In this document: piece after piece, positions 1 through 9,310 of the stretch
How the letters are laid out: every line of letters begins with the position of its first letter
Position numbering within the stretch: position 1 is the first letter of the stretch
Assembly (NCBI GenBank): GCA_905235855.1
Contig: CAJONE010000008.1
Coordinates: forward strand, 1 to 46,111
Reading direction: 5' to 3'
Length of the DNA: 46,111 bases
Source of the DNA: an uncultured Bacteroidales bacterium
Lineage (GTDB): Bacteria; Bacteroidota; Bacteroidia; Bacteroidales; P3
Program-made: the position numbers and the translations under genes
The notes under the pieces: model-generated
Seen by the model: only the letters and a program-made list of their open reading frames with translations
What the model was told of the DNA's origin: nothing
Databases searched by the model: none

Positions 1-3000
1 CCGCCGGTGACGGTGTATGTGCCGGGGGTCACACCGGTGAAGTGACCGTCGGTACAGGAGTAGCCGCCGGTATTAGTATTATAGGTGTAGTTGCCAGAGC
101 CCGATCCGGTGACATGAACTGTTATCTGCCCGTCGTTGTTGCCCGCACAGGTCTCGCCGACGGTGCCGTCGAGAGCGATGCCGACCGAACCGGTGGTGGC
201 CACGTTGATATCCATCTCTTTTTGGCACCCATCCTCGCACTCAACAAGCAGGTGATAGTCGCCGCCATAGAGGTGCGGGAAAACACCGGAGTTGTTGACA
301 GTAGTCTCGTTGGTAGAAGAGGTAAGCGTGTAGGTGTATTGGGCATCCGGACCGCAGCCCCCGTTGGTGACGCTGGCGGTGATTTTGCCGTTGTCCTCAC
401 CGCAATCGGCATCCTCGGTGCTTACCGAGACAACAATCTCCTTGATGTTGAAATGGTAGTTAAGTTCATTGTCGTTGAGGCAACCGAACTCGTCGACAAG
501 CACCAGGTTGCAGTTGTAGTCGCCGGCAGCGGGGATGTCCGGAGTATGGATGGTTATCGATTTCGAATTGTTGGTCATAGTGCAGCTCATGAAGGCCGTG
601 TCGAGATTGACCTGATAGTTCCAAACCTCGCCAGCCAGATCTTCGCTGAGAGCGAGCTGCCAGTCGATGAGCCACCCGTTGTCAACACTATAGCCGTCGA
701 TTACTGTTATTTTCCACTCACCATTCAGCGGACATCCCACAAGACTTTCAAAAGACTGGTCGGGATGATAGAGGTTGGTCATATTTATCAGGTCGGTTGA
801 GTCGACAGAAGTACCGGTGACATTCTCTGACTCATAGATCAAACCATACGTTCCACCCGCATAGCCGTAGTTTCGGGTAGAGTTATTCGACCAGGCGTAC
901 CTCCACGGTGTTCCCATAGCATTGTCGCTGTATGAACTGTCACAAGCATAGCCCGACGAAGATGAAGCGTAACTTGTGTTTGGAACACCAAAGTCTGCAC
1001 TACTCGACCCTGACACCTGCCATCCGCGCACATCTTCTTCATTGTCCGAAAGAGCCAAAATTGCATCAAGACAAGAACTTGTCCCAGACTCATACTTTTT
1101 CAAAATCGTGGCTTCCTGTCCGTTGGGGCATGTTACTTTGATAAACAGGTCTCCTATAAACGAATGTTCAATTGTCATAGAGATGTACAATATATCCTCA
1201 ACCGAACGCACAACCGAGCCGTTTTGGAAATCTGTGAAGTTAACCGCCGAGACGTAACCACAGTCTGAAGTACCATCGCCATCCAAGTCGCACGGCACAC
1301 CATCCGGCAAGAAGATTCTTTCGGCGTGACCGAGCGTTGATTGAACATTTGTACCGGGACGGTTGACCGTCACTTGGACGCCCTCCTCATCGGAGAGACC
1401 TATAGAAATGGGGACATAGCTTTCAGGGCACACCGAGAAACTCTCGACTGTGGCGGATGTCACATTTATACCCGGCGAGACACGGATACGGCCGTTAAGC
1501 TGCAGCCAACATCCTTCTGCCGAACGTGCCCTGAATGTCAAGCCATAGCCGATAACGCTGTCGATAACATGTTCGAACGTGTTGCCGGTGGCGTTGGTGA
1601 CAAGCGACGAGCCGTCGGCGTAGTTAAGCATCCAAGTCTGGTTGCTGTATGTGCAGCCGTCCGGCAGGTTGACAGTGGCATGAATCTTGCCGTCGCCCTC
1701 GCCGAGACAGAGGTCGTAGTAGAAATAGCCGTCGGACGAGCGCGAAACATCGATCGACTGGTTGGGGTGAACCGCATAGCTATCGCCATCGATGGTTACG
1801 GTCTGGTGAGTATAGGACACACTTGCCGAATCGGGGTGGCAGCATCTGGTGTAGAATATGGCGTAGAGCACCGTGTCGCGGTAAAGCGGGAAACTAGAAC
1901 CCGGATGATAGTATGAGCCGTCGCCAGTGGGGTCAACGCACCAACCGGCGAACGCCATACCAGGAGTGGAGCACTGCGGCACCACATCGGAAAGCGGGAT
2001 AACACCATAACCCACATAGTCGGGTATGGATGCCGGAGTGGAAGTGCCGGTGCACGACGACATATCGTAGTGCAGTGTCGGGCAGTTGGCCATGACACGC
2101 ACGTTATATGAAGCTGCGGCAGCACAGTACTGGCCAGTGGCAGCGACATTGAGGGTTATAATGCAGTTGCCGGCGCCGACCACAGTCATTGCGCCGGTTG
2201 TGGCATTGGTGATGCGCACTACACTCGGGTCGGACGAAGTCCATGTGCGGGCACCCGTAGAGCTGCATGTGAACGACGGATGCTGCGATGTGCCGTTGGT
2301 GCAGAATGTAACACTGGACTGATCAAAGCTCAAGTCGGGGCAGTTGCACTCGGTGATGCAAAGCTTGATATTCGGACGGTAAGCAAACAATTCAGTACTA
2401 CCAGTATATGTGCTCATGTCGGCCAACGGTGAGTTCTCGCTATCGCTATATGCCCTGATACAGGAACTCGACACCGATGTGGCATAGAAATACTCCGTGG
2501 CATAGTCTGATGCGTCTATATCGAAAGCAACTACAAGGTTCTTGCCACAGGGTACGCTGAAGGTTCTTGAAAGGTTGAAGTCGTTCCAGCCGGCAGTGAA
2601 CGTGTGGGTGCCGCTGTAAACCTGTGTCAATTGTGACAGCGGTATAAAGTCGGTACTTGACGAGAAAGTGTTCTTGTCGGTCAAGCCCATGTATATCTTT
2701 ATGGTACGCGACTGGCTACCATCCGAGACAGCCCTTACGCTGATACGGTTGATTGTTCCGCCACCGTCAATCTCACTGCCCTTGTATATCATCTCGTCCC
2801 AGATGTACTTGTAGTAGTTTATCAGGCTTGCCGAGTTGGTAACACTACCCGTGCCGACGCGTTTGCAGCCGTCGTTAACGAACACGCGGTATTTGGTGTA
2901 TTTGTCGCAGCCATTGGCCACAGCGAGCTTGGCCGTGACAGTGAGGTAGCCCTCGTTACCTGTGAAGGTGACGGCACCGGTCGTAGCGTTTACGCTGCCC

Positions 3001-5834
3001 ACCGAGCTTCCGTTATCGCTATCGGACGAGCAGCTGTAGGAGATGCTTGTCATTCCGGTGTTGTTGGTGAGGTGCGGCGGGGTGAAGGCACCAGAGCCGA
3101 CGACATACTCCACCTCAGTCGGGTTGTCGAACGCAAAAGTCTCGGTGACGTTATCGTCGCAGCAATCGATACAGAAACGGATGTTGGGACGCGATGATGT
3201 AGAATAGCCATCCTCGGTGGGAATATTTGAGCCATTCAACGAGAAAGACGAAGAGGAATAATAGTATCGAGCCCCGCCTGTAGTTGAATTGTAGTGGAAA
3301 TACCTGTAAGTAGTTCCTGACGTTCCGTTGCTCATTACGGCCACTACAATGTTGTCAACACCGTTCCAGTCGAACGGGGTGGTGAGGTGAATTGTATTCC
3401 AGCCCGGAGTGAAAGTAACTGAACCACTATAGACCTGCTGCAGCCCTGCATCGCCAATCCATGCACTTGCAAGCGAGTTTTGACTTGTTGTCCCCATATA
3501 CACCTTTATCGACTGGGTGTAGTTTTCGGTAGCGGTGGTAGAGTACTGGAACTTGATGTCGTTGATTGTACCCTGACAGCCGCCGGCGGCTATAATCTCC
3601 GAAGCTGTATAATTCTGCTGCGTGTAGCTGTAGTAACCCGAACTGCTGGTATAGATGGGGGCAGTGGAGGTCATGTACGTCCCGTTGCCCACCTGCGTGC
3701 AGCCGTCGGTGACATGGATGGTGTACGATGCGTTTTTGTCGCACCCGTTGTTGTTGGGGAGCTTGGCGGTGACGGTGTAGTCGCCCTCCGGCACATTGTT
3801 GGCGATGGTTACGACGCCAGCGTTGGAGACTGTGACATAAGAGGTGTTGGAGGAAGAGTAGACGATACCTGTCGATATGCCCGTGCCGTTGACAAGGCTG
3901 TTGGCAGTCGGAGCGCCGCTGCCAGCCACATAGTTGATGCTCTCATACTGGAAGTTGAAGTCGCCGGTGATGTTGTCGTCGCAGCAGTCGATGCAGAATT
4001 TCAAGAGCGGACGCTGGCTGGTGACGGTTCCCGTCGATGTGGCCACGTTGCTTCCGTTGAGGGTGATGGCCGACGACGAGTTGCTAAGATAGGCGGCCAT
4101 ACCGTCGCTGCTGGTGTGGTAGAAATTGGGATAACTTACACTACCCGAGGTGCTTGAGGTGCGTCTGACAGCAATAACTATATTGCTGGCGCCATCCCAC
4201 TCGAACGGGGTAGTAAAGTTGATGGTGTTCCACCCATCGTTTGCACTTGTGAAAGTGCGAGTGCCGGAATAGACGCGCACAAGGTTGGCATCGGTAATCC
4301 AAGAGGTCGGCACAGAGGTTGCCACAGTGGCACCTATATACACCTCGAAGGAGAGGTCGCTCGATGTGGTCTCGCCATAGCGAAGGGCGATGCTGTTGAT
4401 TTTACCCTGGCAGCCGCCGGCGGCTATAATCTCGCTGGCACGATAAATCTGCTGCGTATAGGCATAATAGTTATAGTAGGTGAAAATGCCACCATATATT
4501 CCCGACGAGGAAATAGTTCCGCCGCTCATCTTGGCGCAGCCGTCGTCAACATTGATGATATAGGAGGCAGTCTTTTCGCAGTATCCGTCGGAAGCCGGCC
4601 AAGTGGCAGTTACCGTCACCGTGCCCATGCGACCTGCAACGGTCGTTACAGTATGCGTAGAGGCGTTGAACGTGGCGATACCGGCAGGATTGCAGGTCAT
4701 AGAGTAGGTTACGTTCGAGCCGCCGGTGACATTCTGCGTGTAGGTTTCACCAGCGACTAACGACACCGTCTGAGTAGCGAAAGCGAAGTTGTCGGGCCGC
4801 ACGTCGCAGTTGTGCTCAACGCAGAACTTGGTGTTGGGGCGGTAGTTGCTCTGCGTACCAGTTTGAGACGATATGTCAGTATTTCCATAGTTGTAAGTGT
4901 CACTCGCCTGATATAACTGCCTGTATGGGTCGCTTGTGGAACCGCTGTAGTAGAAGGTGTACGAACTGCCATCATAATCACCCGAATTGTCGTCGATCAC
5001 CACAAGCAGATTCCCGCCAGTGTAGTTGAACGGCGTGTCAAGTATAATCCAAGCCCATCCTTGCGACTGGTAATTCATCTGACCACTGTAAACCTGCTGC
5101 AGGCCGGTGGTAATCCAGGAAGTAGTGCTGGCAAATTCGCTTGTGCCGGTGTTAGCCATATATACTTTCGTATCCAGTTTCTTTGTCATCGCCGTGGTGT
5201 AGGCATACTGGAAGGCGATGGCCTTGATGGTACCGGGCCTGTTGTCGAATTCGCTTGCATTGTAAATAATCTGACGATAGCTATACTTGTAATAATTGTT
5301 TACCGGACCATAAATGTAGCTGGCTGAAGTGCCAGACCCAATCTGATGGATATCGTTAGGGCAGGAATAGGTGGTGCTTGGCGGCGTACCGCAACATGGC
5401 TGGTAGATGCTGACCGTGAAAGTCACATTGCTCGCGATTGTCGAATTCCGGTCAAACCTGATTGTCACCGTACCACCTGTAGATGTCACACTCGTACCAG
5501 TCGAAGTGCTGCTTGTCCACTGTGCCAACTGCGTCCCGCCTGTACCAGACCCATTGTAAACATACGCATAGTTGGTTGCAGTCACACCTGTAGGCTTGAG
5601 GCTGTTGGCCGTAAGCGTCACAGTTATAGGACACCCCGATGTGGAGGACGTTATGGTGCAATACTGATCCCTGGTAGTGCTTCCACTTGTGCTGACCTTG
5701 AGTGTATAAGTCGTGCCGCATGAGATGGAACGCGACGTGTTGCTGTTGCTGCTGAGTGTCCAGCCTGACAAAGCAGTCTGAGCCATCGACAGAGCCGGTA
5801 TGAGCATGATGGCGAGCAGCATCAGCCACTTCAT
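1..5834 (-). CDS. Giant secreted multidomain surface protein (P-domain, SprB repeats), 3' end outside window
   Basis: The minus-strand frame starting at ATG 5834 is open to the window edge (1,944 codons, no stop), so the C-terminus is missing. Residues 1-19 form a signal peptide (MKWLMLLAIMLIPALSMAQ). Four homologous units begin at Cys158, Cys433, Cys712 and Cys990 (spacing 275-279). Each has a Y-rich segment, 'ASEI', 'VY(S)G', 'TPF.W.G' and a C-terminal 'RPN..FC' block, often followed by CIDCCDDN. An Ig-like linker (GDYTVTAKL) separates units. Residues ~1245-1332 resemble the Listeria/Bacteroides (Flg_new) repeat (FAGWCVDP...LYAIF). Residues ~1544-1726 look like a proprotein-convertase P-domain (SMTIEHSFIGDLFIKVTCPNG ... 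GEWKITVIDGYSVDNGWLIDW). From ~1807 two SprB-type repeats occur (CGEDNGKITASV, CAGNNDGQITVHV). Known relatives with these domains are exported by the type IX system in Bacteroidota; that route is an inference because the C-terminal sorting domain is not in view. Function unknown: adhesion or surface binding is likely. Confidence 0.85.
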   Translation of the reverse strand, partial: MKWLMLLAIMLIPALSMAQTALSGWTLSSNSNTSRSISCGTTYTLKVSTSGSTTRDQYCTITSSTSGCPITVTLTANSLKPTGVTATNYAYVYNGSGTGGTQLAQWTSSTSTGTSVTSTGGTVTIRFDRNSTIASNVTFTVSIYQPCCGTPPSTTYSCPNDIHQIGSGTSASYIYGPVNNYYKYSYRQIIYNASEFDNRPGTIKAIAFQYAYTTAMTKKLDTKVYMANTGTSEFASTTSWITTGLQQVYSGQMNYQSQGWAWIILDTPFNYTGGNLLVVIDDNSGDYDGSSYTFYYSGSTSDPYRQLYQASDTYNYGNTDISSQTGTQSNYRPNTKFCVEHNCDVRPDNFAFATQTVSLVAGETYTQNVTGGSNVTYSMTCNPAGIATFNASTHTVTTVAGRMGTVTVTATWPASDGYCEKTASYIINVDDGCAKMSGGTISSSGIYGGIFTYYNYYAYTQQIYRASEIIAAGGCQGKINSIALRYGETTSSDLSFEVYIGATVATSVPTSWITDANLVRVYSGTRTFTSANDGWNTINFTTPFEWDGASNIVIAVRRTSSTSGSVSYPNFYHTSSDGMAAYLSNSSSAITLNGSNVATSTGTVTSQRPLLKFCIDCCDDNITGDFNFQYESINYVAGSGAPTANSLVNGTGISTGIVYSSSNTSYVTVSNAGVVTIANNVPEGDYTVTAKLPNNNGCDKNASYTIHVTDGCTQVGNGTYMTSTAPIYTSSSGYYSYTQQNYTASEIIAAGGCQGTINDIKFQYSTTATENYTQSIKVYMGTTSQNSLASAWIGDAGLQQVYSGSVTFTPGWNTIHLTTPFDWNGVDNIVVAVMSNGTSGTTYRYFHYNSTTGGARYYYSSSSFSLNGSNIPTEDGYSTSSRPNIRFCIDCCDDNVTETFAFDNPTEVEYVVGSGAFTPPHLTNNTGMTSISYSCSSDSDNGSSVGSVNATTGAVTFTGNEGYLTVTAKLAVANGCDKYTKYRVFVNDGCKRVGTGSVTNSASLINYYKYIWDEMIYKGSEIDGGGTINRISVRAVSDGSQSRTIKIYMGLTDKNTFSSSTDFIPLSQLTQVYSGTHTFTAGWNDFNLSRTFSVPCGKNLVVAFDIDASDYATEYFYATSVSSSCIRAYSDSENSPLADMSTYTGSTELFAYRPNIKLCITECNCPDLSFDQSSVTFCTNGTSQHPSFTCSSTGARTWTSSDPSVVRITNATTGAMTVVGAGNCIITLNVAATGQYCAAAASYNVRVMANCPTLHYDMSSCTGTSTPASIPDYVGYGVIPLSDVVPQCSTPGMAFAGWCVDPTGDGSYYHPGSSFPLYRDTVLYAIFYTRCCHPDSASVSYTHQTVTIDGDSYAVHPNQSIDVSRSSDGYFYYDLCLGEGDGKIHATVNLPDGCTYSNQTWMLNYADGSSLVTNATGNTFEHVIDSVIGYGLTFRARSAEGCWLQLNGRIRVSPGINVTSATVESFSVCPESYVPISIGLSDEEGVQVTVNRPGTNVQSTLGHAERIFLPDGVPCDLDGDGTSDCGYVSAVNFTDFQNGSVVRSVEDILYISMTIEHSFIGDLFIKVTCPNGQEATILKKYESGTSSCLDAILALSDNEEDVRGWQVSGSSSADFGVPNTSYASSSSGYACDSSYSDNAMGTPWRYAWSNNSTRNYGYAGGTYGLIYESENVTGTSVDSTDLINMTNLYHPDQSFESLVGCPLNGEWKITVIDGYSVDNGWLIDWQLALSEDLAGEVWNYQVNLDTAFMSCTMTNNSKSITIHTPDIPAAGDYNCNLVLVDEFGCLNDNELNYHFNIKEIVVSVSTEDADCGEDNGKITASVTNGGCGPDAQYTYTLTSSTNETTVNNSGVFPHLYGGDYHLLVECEDGCQKEMDINVATTGSVGIALDGTVGETCAGNNDGQITVHVTGSGSGNYTYNTNTGGYSCTDGHFTGVTPGTYTVTG

Positions 5835-5882
5835 AGGACTTTTCACATTAACTTTTGTCGAAACCGCAGCACGGAACTGCCC

Positions 5883-5890
5883 CAAAGGTA
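5883..5890 (-). promoter_or_regulatory. Candidate -7 promoter element of the giant surface-protein gene
   Basis: On the minus strand this reads TACCTTTG, a match to the Bacteroidota -7 consensus TAnnTTTG, and it would give a leader of about 42 nt before ATG 5834. No clear TTTG -33 box is visible. A second match, TATATTTG, lies at 6018-6025 and would give a leader of about 177 nt. Confidence 0.5.
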
Positions 5891-6037
5891 CTTGTTTTTT
5901 CATATAACTACGTGTATTTGTTTTCGTTTAAATCTGTCAGACATACTAAACATACAACACCGTATAGGCACTGATTGTCACCAGTTTGTCACCATACGGA
6001 CACCATTTAGTACATAGCAAATATACGCAATATTTAT

Positions 6038-6067
6038 AATTATAATAATGGCAATTATAATAATGGC
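6038..6067. repeat. Two perfect 15-bp direct repeats upstream of the giant gene
   Basis: The unit AATTATAATAATGGC occurs twice in tandem (6038-6052 and 6053-6067) and is followed by a further AA. It sits in the 471-bp gene-free stretch 5835-6305, about 150 bp upstream of the nearest candidate promoter and next to the alternative one at 6018. The repeat could be a duplicated regulator site or a simple A/T-rich duplication. Confidence 0.7.
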
Positions 6068-6225
6068 AACAAAACAGGCCTTAAAATTTCTAAAAACACG
6101 AAATAGACAATCCCAGACACCGCATTTCGCCACCACACAACACGGTGAATGCAACTTCTAAAATTTGTTCTTTTGATGAATATGAAATGTGATACAATTA
6201 TGCAATAGTTTGACTGCGTGCGACT

Positions 6226-6254
6226 CCCCCTCTTGGATAAGAGAAAGCAGGGGG
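6226..6254. other. Hairpin between the giant gene and aat-folK
   Basis: CCCCC (6226-6230) pairs with GGGGG (6250-6254), and CTCTT (6230-6234) with AAGAG (6239-6243) inside it. A T7 run follows on the plus strand at about 6264-6271, but no gene ends there. On the minus strand, where aat-folK transcription would end, no T-run follows. It may help end the aat-folK transcript, but it is not a standard terminator. Otherwise 5835-6305 shows only promoter candidates and the 15-bp repeats. Confidence 0.35.
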
Positions 6255-6305
6255 CGTTGATGTATTTTTTTGAGGTGGACTAAAAAAATTCCAACAGTCA
6301 AACTT

Positions 6306-7550
6306 TCAGCCGCGGCTCCATACAGCGCCCGTGTCGGGGCATGCGTCGAGCAGACTGGCTACCGTCCGATGCACGTCAGGATGCATGAAGTCTGGCATGA
6401 GGTCGGCCAGGGGCTTCAGCACGAAACGGCGCAGGTGCAGGCGCGGATGGGGCACCTGCAAGTCGCTGGCGCTGATGACACAGCTGTCGTAAAAGAGAAT
6501 GTCGATGTCGATAGGACGCGAGGAATAGCTCCGACCCGCCGAAGAGTCGAGACAATCGGTGTCGGAGGGATAGTCGCCGGTTTTAACAGGAGGTGCTGCA
6601 CTGTTCTCCGCCGCACGCTGCCGGCCCAACTGCTTCTCAACGCGCATGGCTATGGCCAACACCTGCGACGGCGAAAGTGTGGTGTCGAAAACGGCGCAGG
6701 TGTTGAGGAAATTCGGCACGGCATGGTCGAAGCCCCAGGGTTCGGACTCGTAGAGCGGCGAAAGAGACACCAGCGGCCCCACCAAATGCCTCAGCCGCTG
6801 GAGAGCCTCGGCTATGGTGCCGGCCACATCGCCTTCGTTGCCACCGAGCGAGAGGACGACGGAGTGCGAGCGCCAGCGGCCACGGTAAATGCCGACGTCG
6901 AGCGGCGGCCAAAGTTGCGGCAGCCTGCTCAGGAAATCGTGCCTCGCCATAGGCTTGCCGCCCAGCGAGGCGAGGTGACGGGTGGGTTGCTGGGCATCGA
7001 TAAGACGGATATCGTGCATCAGGCAGTATTCGACAAGCTTGCAGAAAGCCACCTTCGAGGCATCGCGCACAGTGTGGAACATCGACTCGCCGCAGAAAAT
7101 CCTGCCCCACGAAACGCCATATAGACCGCCCACGAGAGTGCCGTCGAGAAAAGTCTCGAACGAGTGGGCATAGCCGAGCCTGTGCAGTTCGCAATAAGCC
7201 TCTATCATATCAGCGGTAATCCATGTGCCGTCCTGTCCTTCACGTCCGACAGCGGCACATGCGCGAATCACCTGCTCGAAGCAGGTGTCGACCCTAACCT
7301 CGAATCTGCCGGACTTCACAGTGCGTCGCAGGCTGTCGCTGCAACGGAAGTCAGACGGCTGAAGCACCATGCGCGGTTCGGGCGAGTACCACAACAGCGG
7401 ACTTTCCTCATCACACGGCCACGGAAATATCCCGTGCGAGTAGGCATCTATGAGCAGCTCTGGTGAGAGATCGCCACCGACAGCGATGAGACCGCGACCT
7501 TTGGGGTCGGCGGTCTCGGGGTCGGGAAATCTTGAAGGGAGCATCATCAA
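6306..7550 (-). CDS. Fused leucyl/phenylalanyl-tRNA--protein transferase and HPPK (Aat-FolK)
   Basis: One uninterrupted 414-residue frame carries two enzymes. Residues ~1-215 are Aat, which adds Leu/Phe to N-terminal Lys/Arg for N-end-rule degradation. Signs are GLIAVGGDLSPELLIDAYSHGIFPWP, MFHTVRDASKVA (family MFsr..nASK.A) and LIDAQQPTRHLASLG. Residues ~227-414 are 6-hydroxymethyl-dihydropterin pyrophosphokinase, FolK, of folate synthesis: VVLSLGGNEGD, YESEPWGF, FLNTCAVF and RPIDIDILFYD. About 30 extra residues lie in the FolK loop before RPIDIDIL (from ENSAAPPVKTGD to SYSS). The start may be any of the first three ATGs (7550, 7547, 7544). It lies 41 bp downstream of the glutamine synthetase gene on the same strand with no promoter seen between, so co-transcription is likely. 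The domain calls are firm; a direct functional link between the two halves is not known to me. Confidence 0.88.
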   Translation of the reverse strand: MMMLPSRFPDPETADPKGRGLIAVGGDLSPELLIDAYSHGIFPWPCDEESPLLWYSPEPRMVLQPSDFRCSDSLRRTVKSGRFEVRVDTCFEQVIRACAAVGREGQDGTWITADMIEAYCELHRLGYAHSFETFLDGTLVGGLYGVSWGRIFCGESMFHTVRDASKVAFCKLVEYCLMHDIRLIDAQQPTRHLASLGGKPMARHDFLSRLPQLWPPLDVGIYRGRWRSHSVVLSLGGNEGDVAGTIAEALQRLRHLVGPLVSLSPLYESEPWGFDHAVPNFLNTCAVFDTTLSPSQVLAIAMRVEKQLGRQRAAENSAAPPVKTGDYPSDTDCLDSSAGRSYSSRPIDIDILFYDSCVISASDLQVPHPRLHLRRFVLKPLADLMPDFMHPDVHRTVASLLDACPDTGAVWSRG

Positions 7551-7591
7551 GTATAAGTCTTATAAGGCCTATGGCTATTATGTCTAATTAA

Positions 7592-9097
7592 TTAACCACA
7601 ATGCATGAAACGCTGCACCAGTTCGAGGGTTTTCTCGGGGTCGTTGCCAATCTCCTTGCGGAGATTGCGGTCGTCGTAGGCGCGGAGATCCTTGATAATG
7701 CCGTCGATGAGGGCTGGGGCAAAGATGCCTTTGTCCTCGTAAATCTTGCGGTCGCGCTCAAGCACGTCGGCGCTGGCGGCGCAGCTGTCGGGCAGCACGG
7801 CGAGGCGTTTCAGCACCTCCTCGTGTTCGAAGATATTGACGCTCACGTAGCGATCTTTGGCATACTGGACAGCGTTCTGCATCTCGAAGCCATGACGTGC
7901 GGCCACGGTCATGCCGGCAAGGAGCAGATAGACATTGGCCGAGCCGTCGGGGGTGCGGAGTTCGATGGTTTGCTTGTAGGTGAAATCGACATCGATGTTC
8001 TGTTCGAGCGGATTGCAGTGAGCCATCATGTTGCCGCTGCCCTTGTTCCATCCGAGCGGCACACGCACCATGGCCGAGCGGTTGCGGTCGCCCCAGCAGA
8101 TGTTGGTGGGAGCCTCCTGGTGTGGCACCAAGCGGAAATAGGAGGTGGGGTTGGTGTCGCCGAAAGCGGTGAGCGACCCGGCGAGGTCGAGTATGCCGGC
8201 AATGGCCTTGTGGGCGATCTCGGTGAGACCGTTCTCGCCGACGTACATGTTTTTGCCGTCTTTGGTGATGCGGGTGTGGATATGCATGCCGCTGCCCGCC
8301 TTGCCAACAGTGATTTTGGGTGCAAAGGTGACAGTGATGCCATACTTGTAGCCCAGCTCACGCATAATCCACTTGGCAATGACGAGCTGGTCGGCGGCGT
8401 CTTCGAGCGTGGTGGGCAGGAACTCGATCTCGTTCTGCTCGTACATGGTGTCGCCAACGGTGAAGTTGCCGACCTCGGAGTGACCGTATTTAATAAGACC
8501 ACCGCATTCGGCAATGAGTTTCATGGCCTCGACACGGAAATCCTCGAACTTGCAGAAAGGCTGTGAGGCATGGTAGCCACGCTGGTCGGCAGGCAGGTAG
8601 TCGTCCTCTTTGGGGGCGATGACATAGTATTCGAGTTCGCCCATTACCTCAAACTCCATACCACCCGTAGCCTCGCGGAAAGCTTTGCCAGCCTTTGCAA
8701 GGGTGTGTTCGGGAGCCATCTCGAAAGGGTCTCCATCCTTGGTGTAGTAGTTGCAGAGGATGTCGAGCGTGGGAATCTCGGCAAAGGGATCAATAAAGGC
8801 AGTGCGGAAACGCGGAATGACGTAAAGGTCGCTGCTACCGGCCTCGAGAAACGGGAAAAGGCTGGAGCCATCGACACGCTCGCCCGAGGTGAGTATCTCG
8901 TCGGCATGTGCCAGCGAGTTGATGACAAAGTTGAGCGTCTTCAGGCGACCGTCGTGCGCCATGTAGCGAAACTTTATCATCTCGATGTTCATCTCCTCTA
9001 TAACGCGGAGCAGGTCGGCCTTGGTGAATTCGCGCATTGGCTTCTGAAGGAAGCTCACGAGGCGGTTGGGGTTCAGTTTAAGGTTATCTTTGTTCAT
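7592..9097 (-). CDS. glnA: Glutamine synthetase, class I type
   Basis: This protein of 501 residues makes glutamine from glutamate, ammonia and ATP in the cytoplasm. Visible family motifs are DGSSLFPFLEAGSSD near the N-terminal domain, the ATP-binding GSGMHIHTRI (usual GSGMHxHxS), EAPTNICWGDRNRSAMVRVP (NRSA.xR.P) and ELRTPDGSANVYLLLAGM. The tyrosine-bearing adenylylation loop of enterobacterial GlnA (NLYDLPPEE) is not evident, so control by adenylylation is unlikely. A longer frame opens at 9142, but ATG 9097 (MNKDNLKLNP) is preferred because a promoter at 9155-9162 would start the transcript near 9148, leaving no room for a start at 9142. The gene is divergent from an amino-acid ABC transporter and upstream of aat-folK. 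Length and motifs fit the ~500-residue GSI-like proteins of Bacteroidota. Confidence 0.92.
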   Translation of the reverse strand: MNKDNLKLNPNRLVSFLQKPMREFTKADLLRVIEEMNIEMIKFRYMAHDGRLKTLNFVINSLAHADEILTSGERVDGSSLFPFLEAGSSDLYVIPRFRTAFIDPFAEIPTLDILCNYYTKDGDPFEMAPEHTLAKAGKAFREATGGMEFEVMGELEYYVIAPKEDDYLPADQRGYHASQPFCKFEDFRVEAMKLIAECGGLIKYGHSEVGNFTVGDTMYEQNEIEFLPTTLEDAADQLVIAKWIMRELGYKYGITVTFAPKITVGKAGSGMHIHTRITKDGKNMYVGENGLTEIAHKAIAGILDLAGSLTAFGDTNPTSYFRLVPHQEAPTNICWGDRNRSAMVRVPLGWNKGSGNMMAHCNPLEQNIDVDFTYKQTIELRTPDGSANVYLLLAGMTVAARHGFEMQNAVQYAKDRYVSVNIFEHEEVLKRLAVLPDSCAASADVLERDRKIYEDKGIFAPALIDGIIKDLRAYDDRNLRKEIGNDPEKTLELVQRFMHCG

Positions 9098-9154
9098 GAT
9101 ATTTGTAGTTAGTGACAAGTGATTAAGTGAATAGAAAAACATTCAAATGGACTG

Positions 9155-9162
9155 CAAAGTTA
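9155..9162 (-). promoter_or_regulatory. -7 promoter element of the glutamine synthetase gene
   Basis: The minus strand reads TAACTTTG, matching TAnnTTTG. The predicted transcript start near 9148 leaves a leader of about 50 nt before ATG 9097. The -33 region (CTTTCC...) is only weakly like TTTG. Confidence 0.6.
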
Positions 9163-9310
9163 CAATAAATAAATTAATTGGAAAGAAAGCCAGAGTTTAT
9201 TGCAGATTTATGGTCACATCAGTGAAGTTTTGTGCAGGCAATGCCTACAACCATATCTGCATTTGCCATTGTGGGTCATTATTTCAGAATATTTCCATAC
9301 ATAACCGGTC

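Noticed and set aside
42-5829. Numerous 60-250-residue frames on both strands of the first 5.8 kb
   Set aside because: They are shadows of the single giant minus-strand frame, which alone has consistent repeats, a signal peptide and known domains.
6270-7124. 284-residue plus-strand open frame
   Set aside because: It is antisense to aat-folK; the minus strand has clear motifs for both enzymes.
7601-8566. 321-residue plus-strand open frame
   Set aside because: It is antisense to the clear glutamine synthetase gene and shows no family motif.
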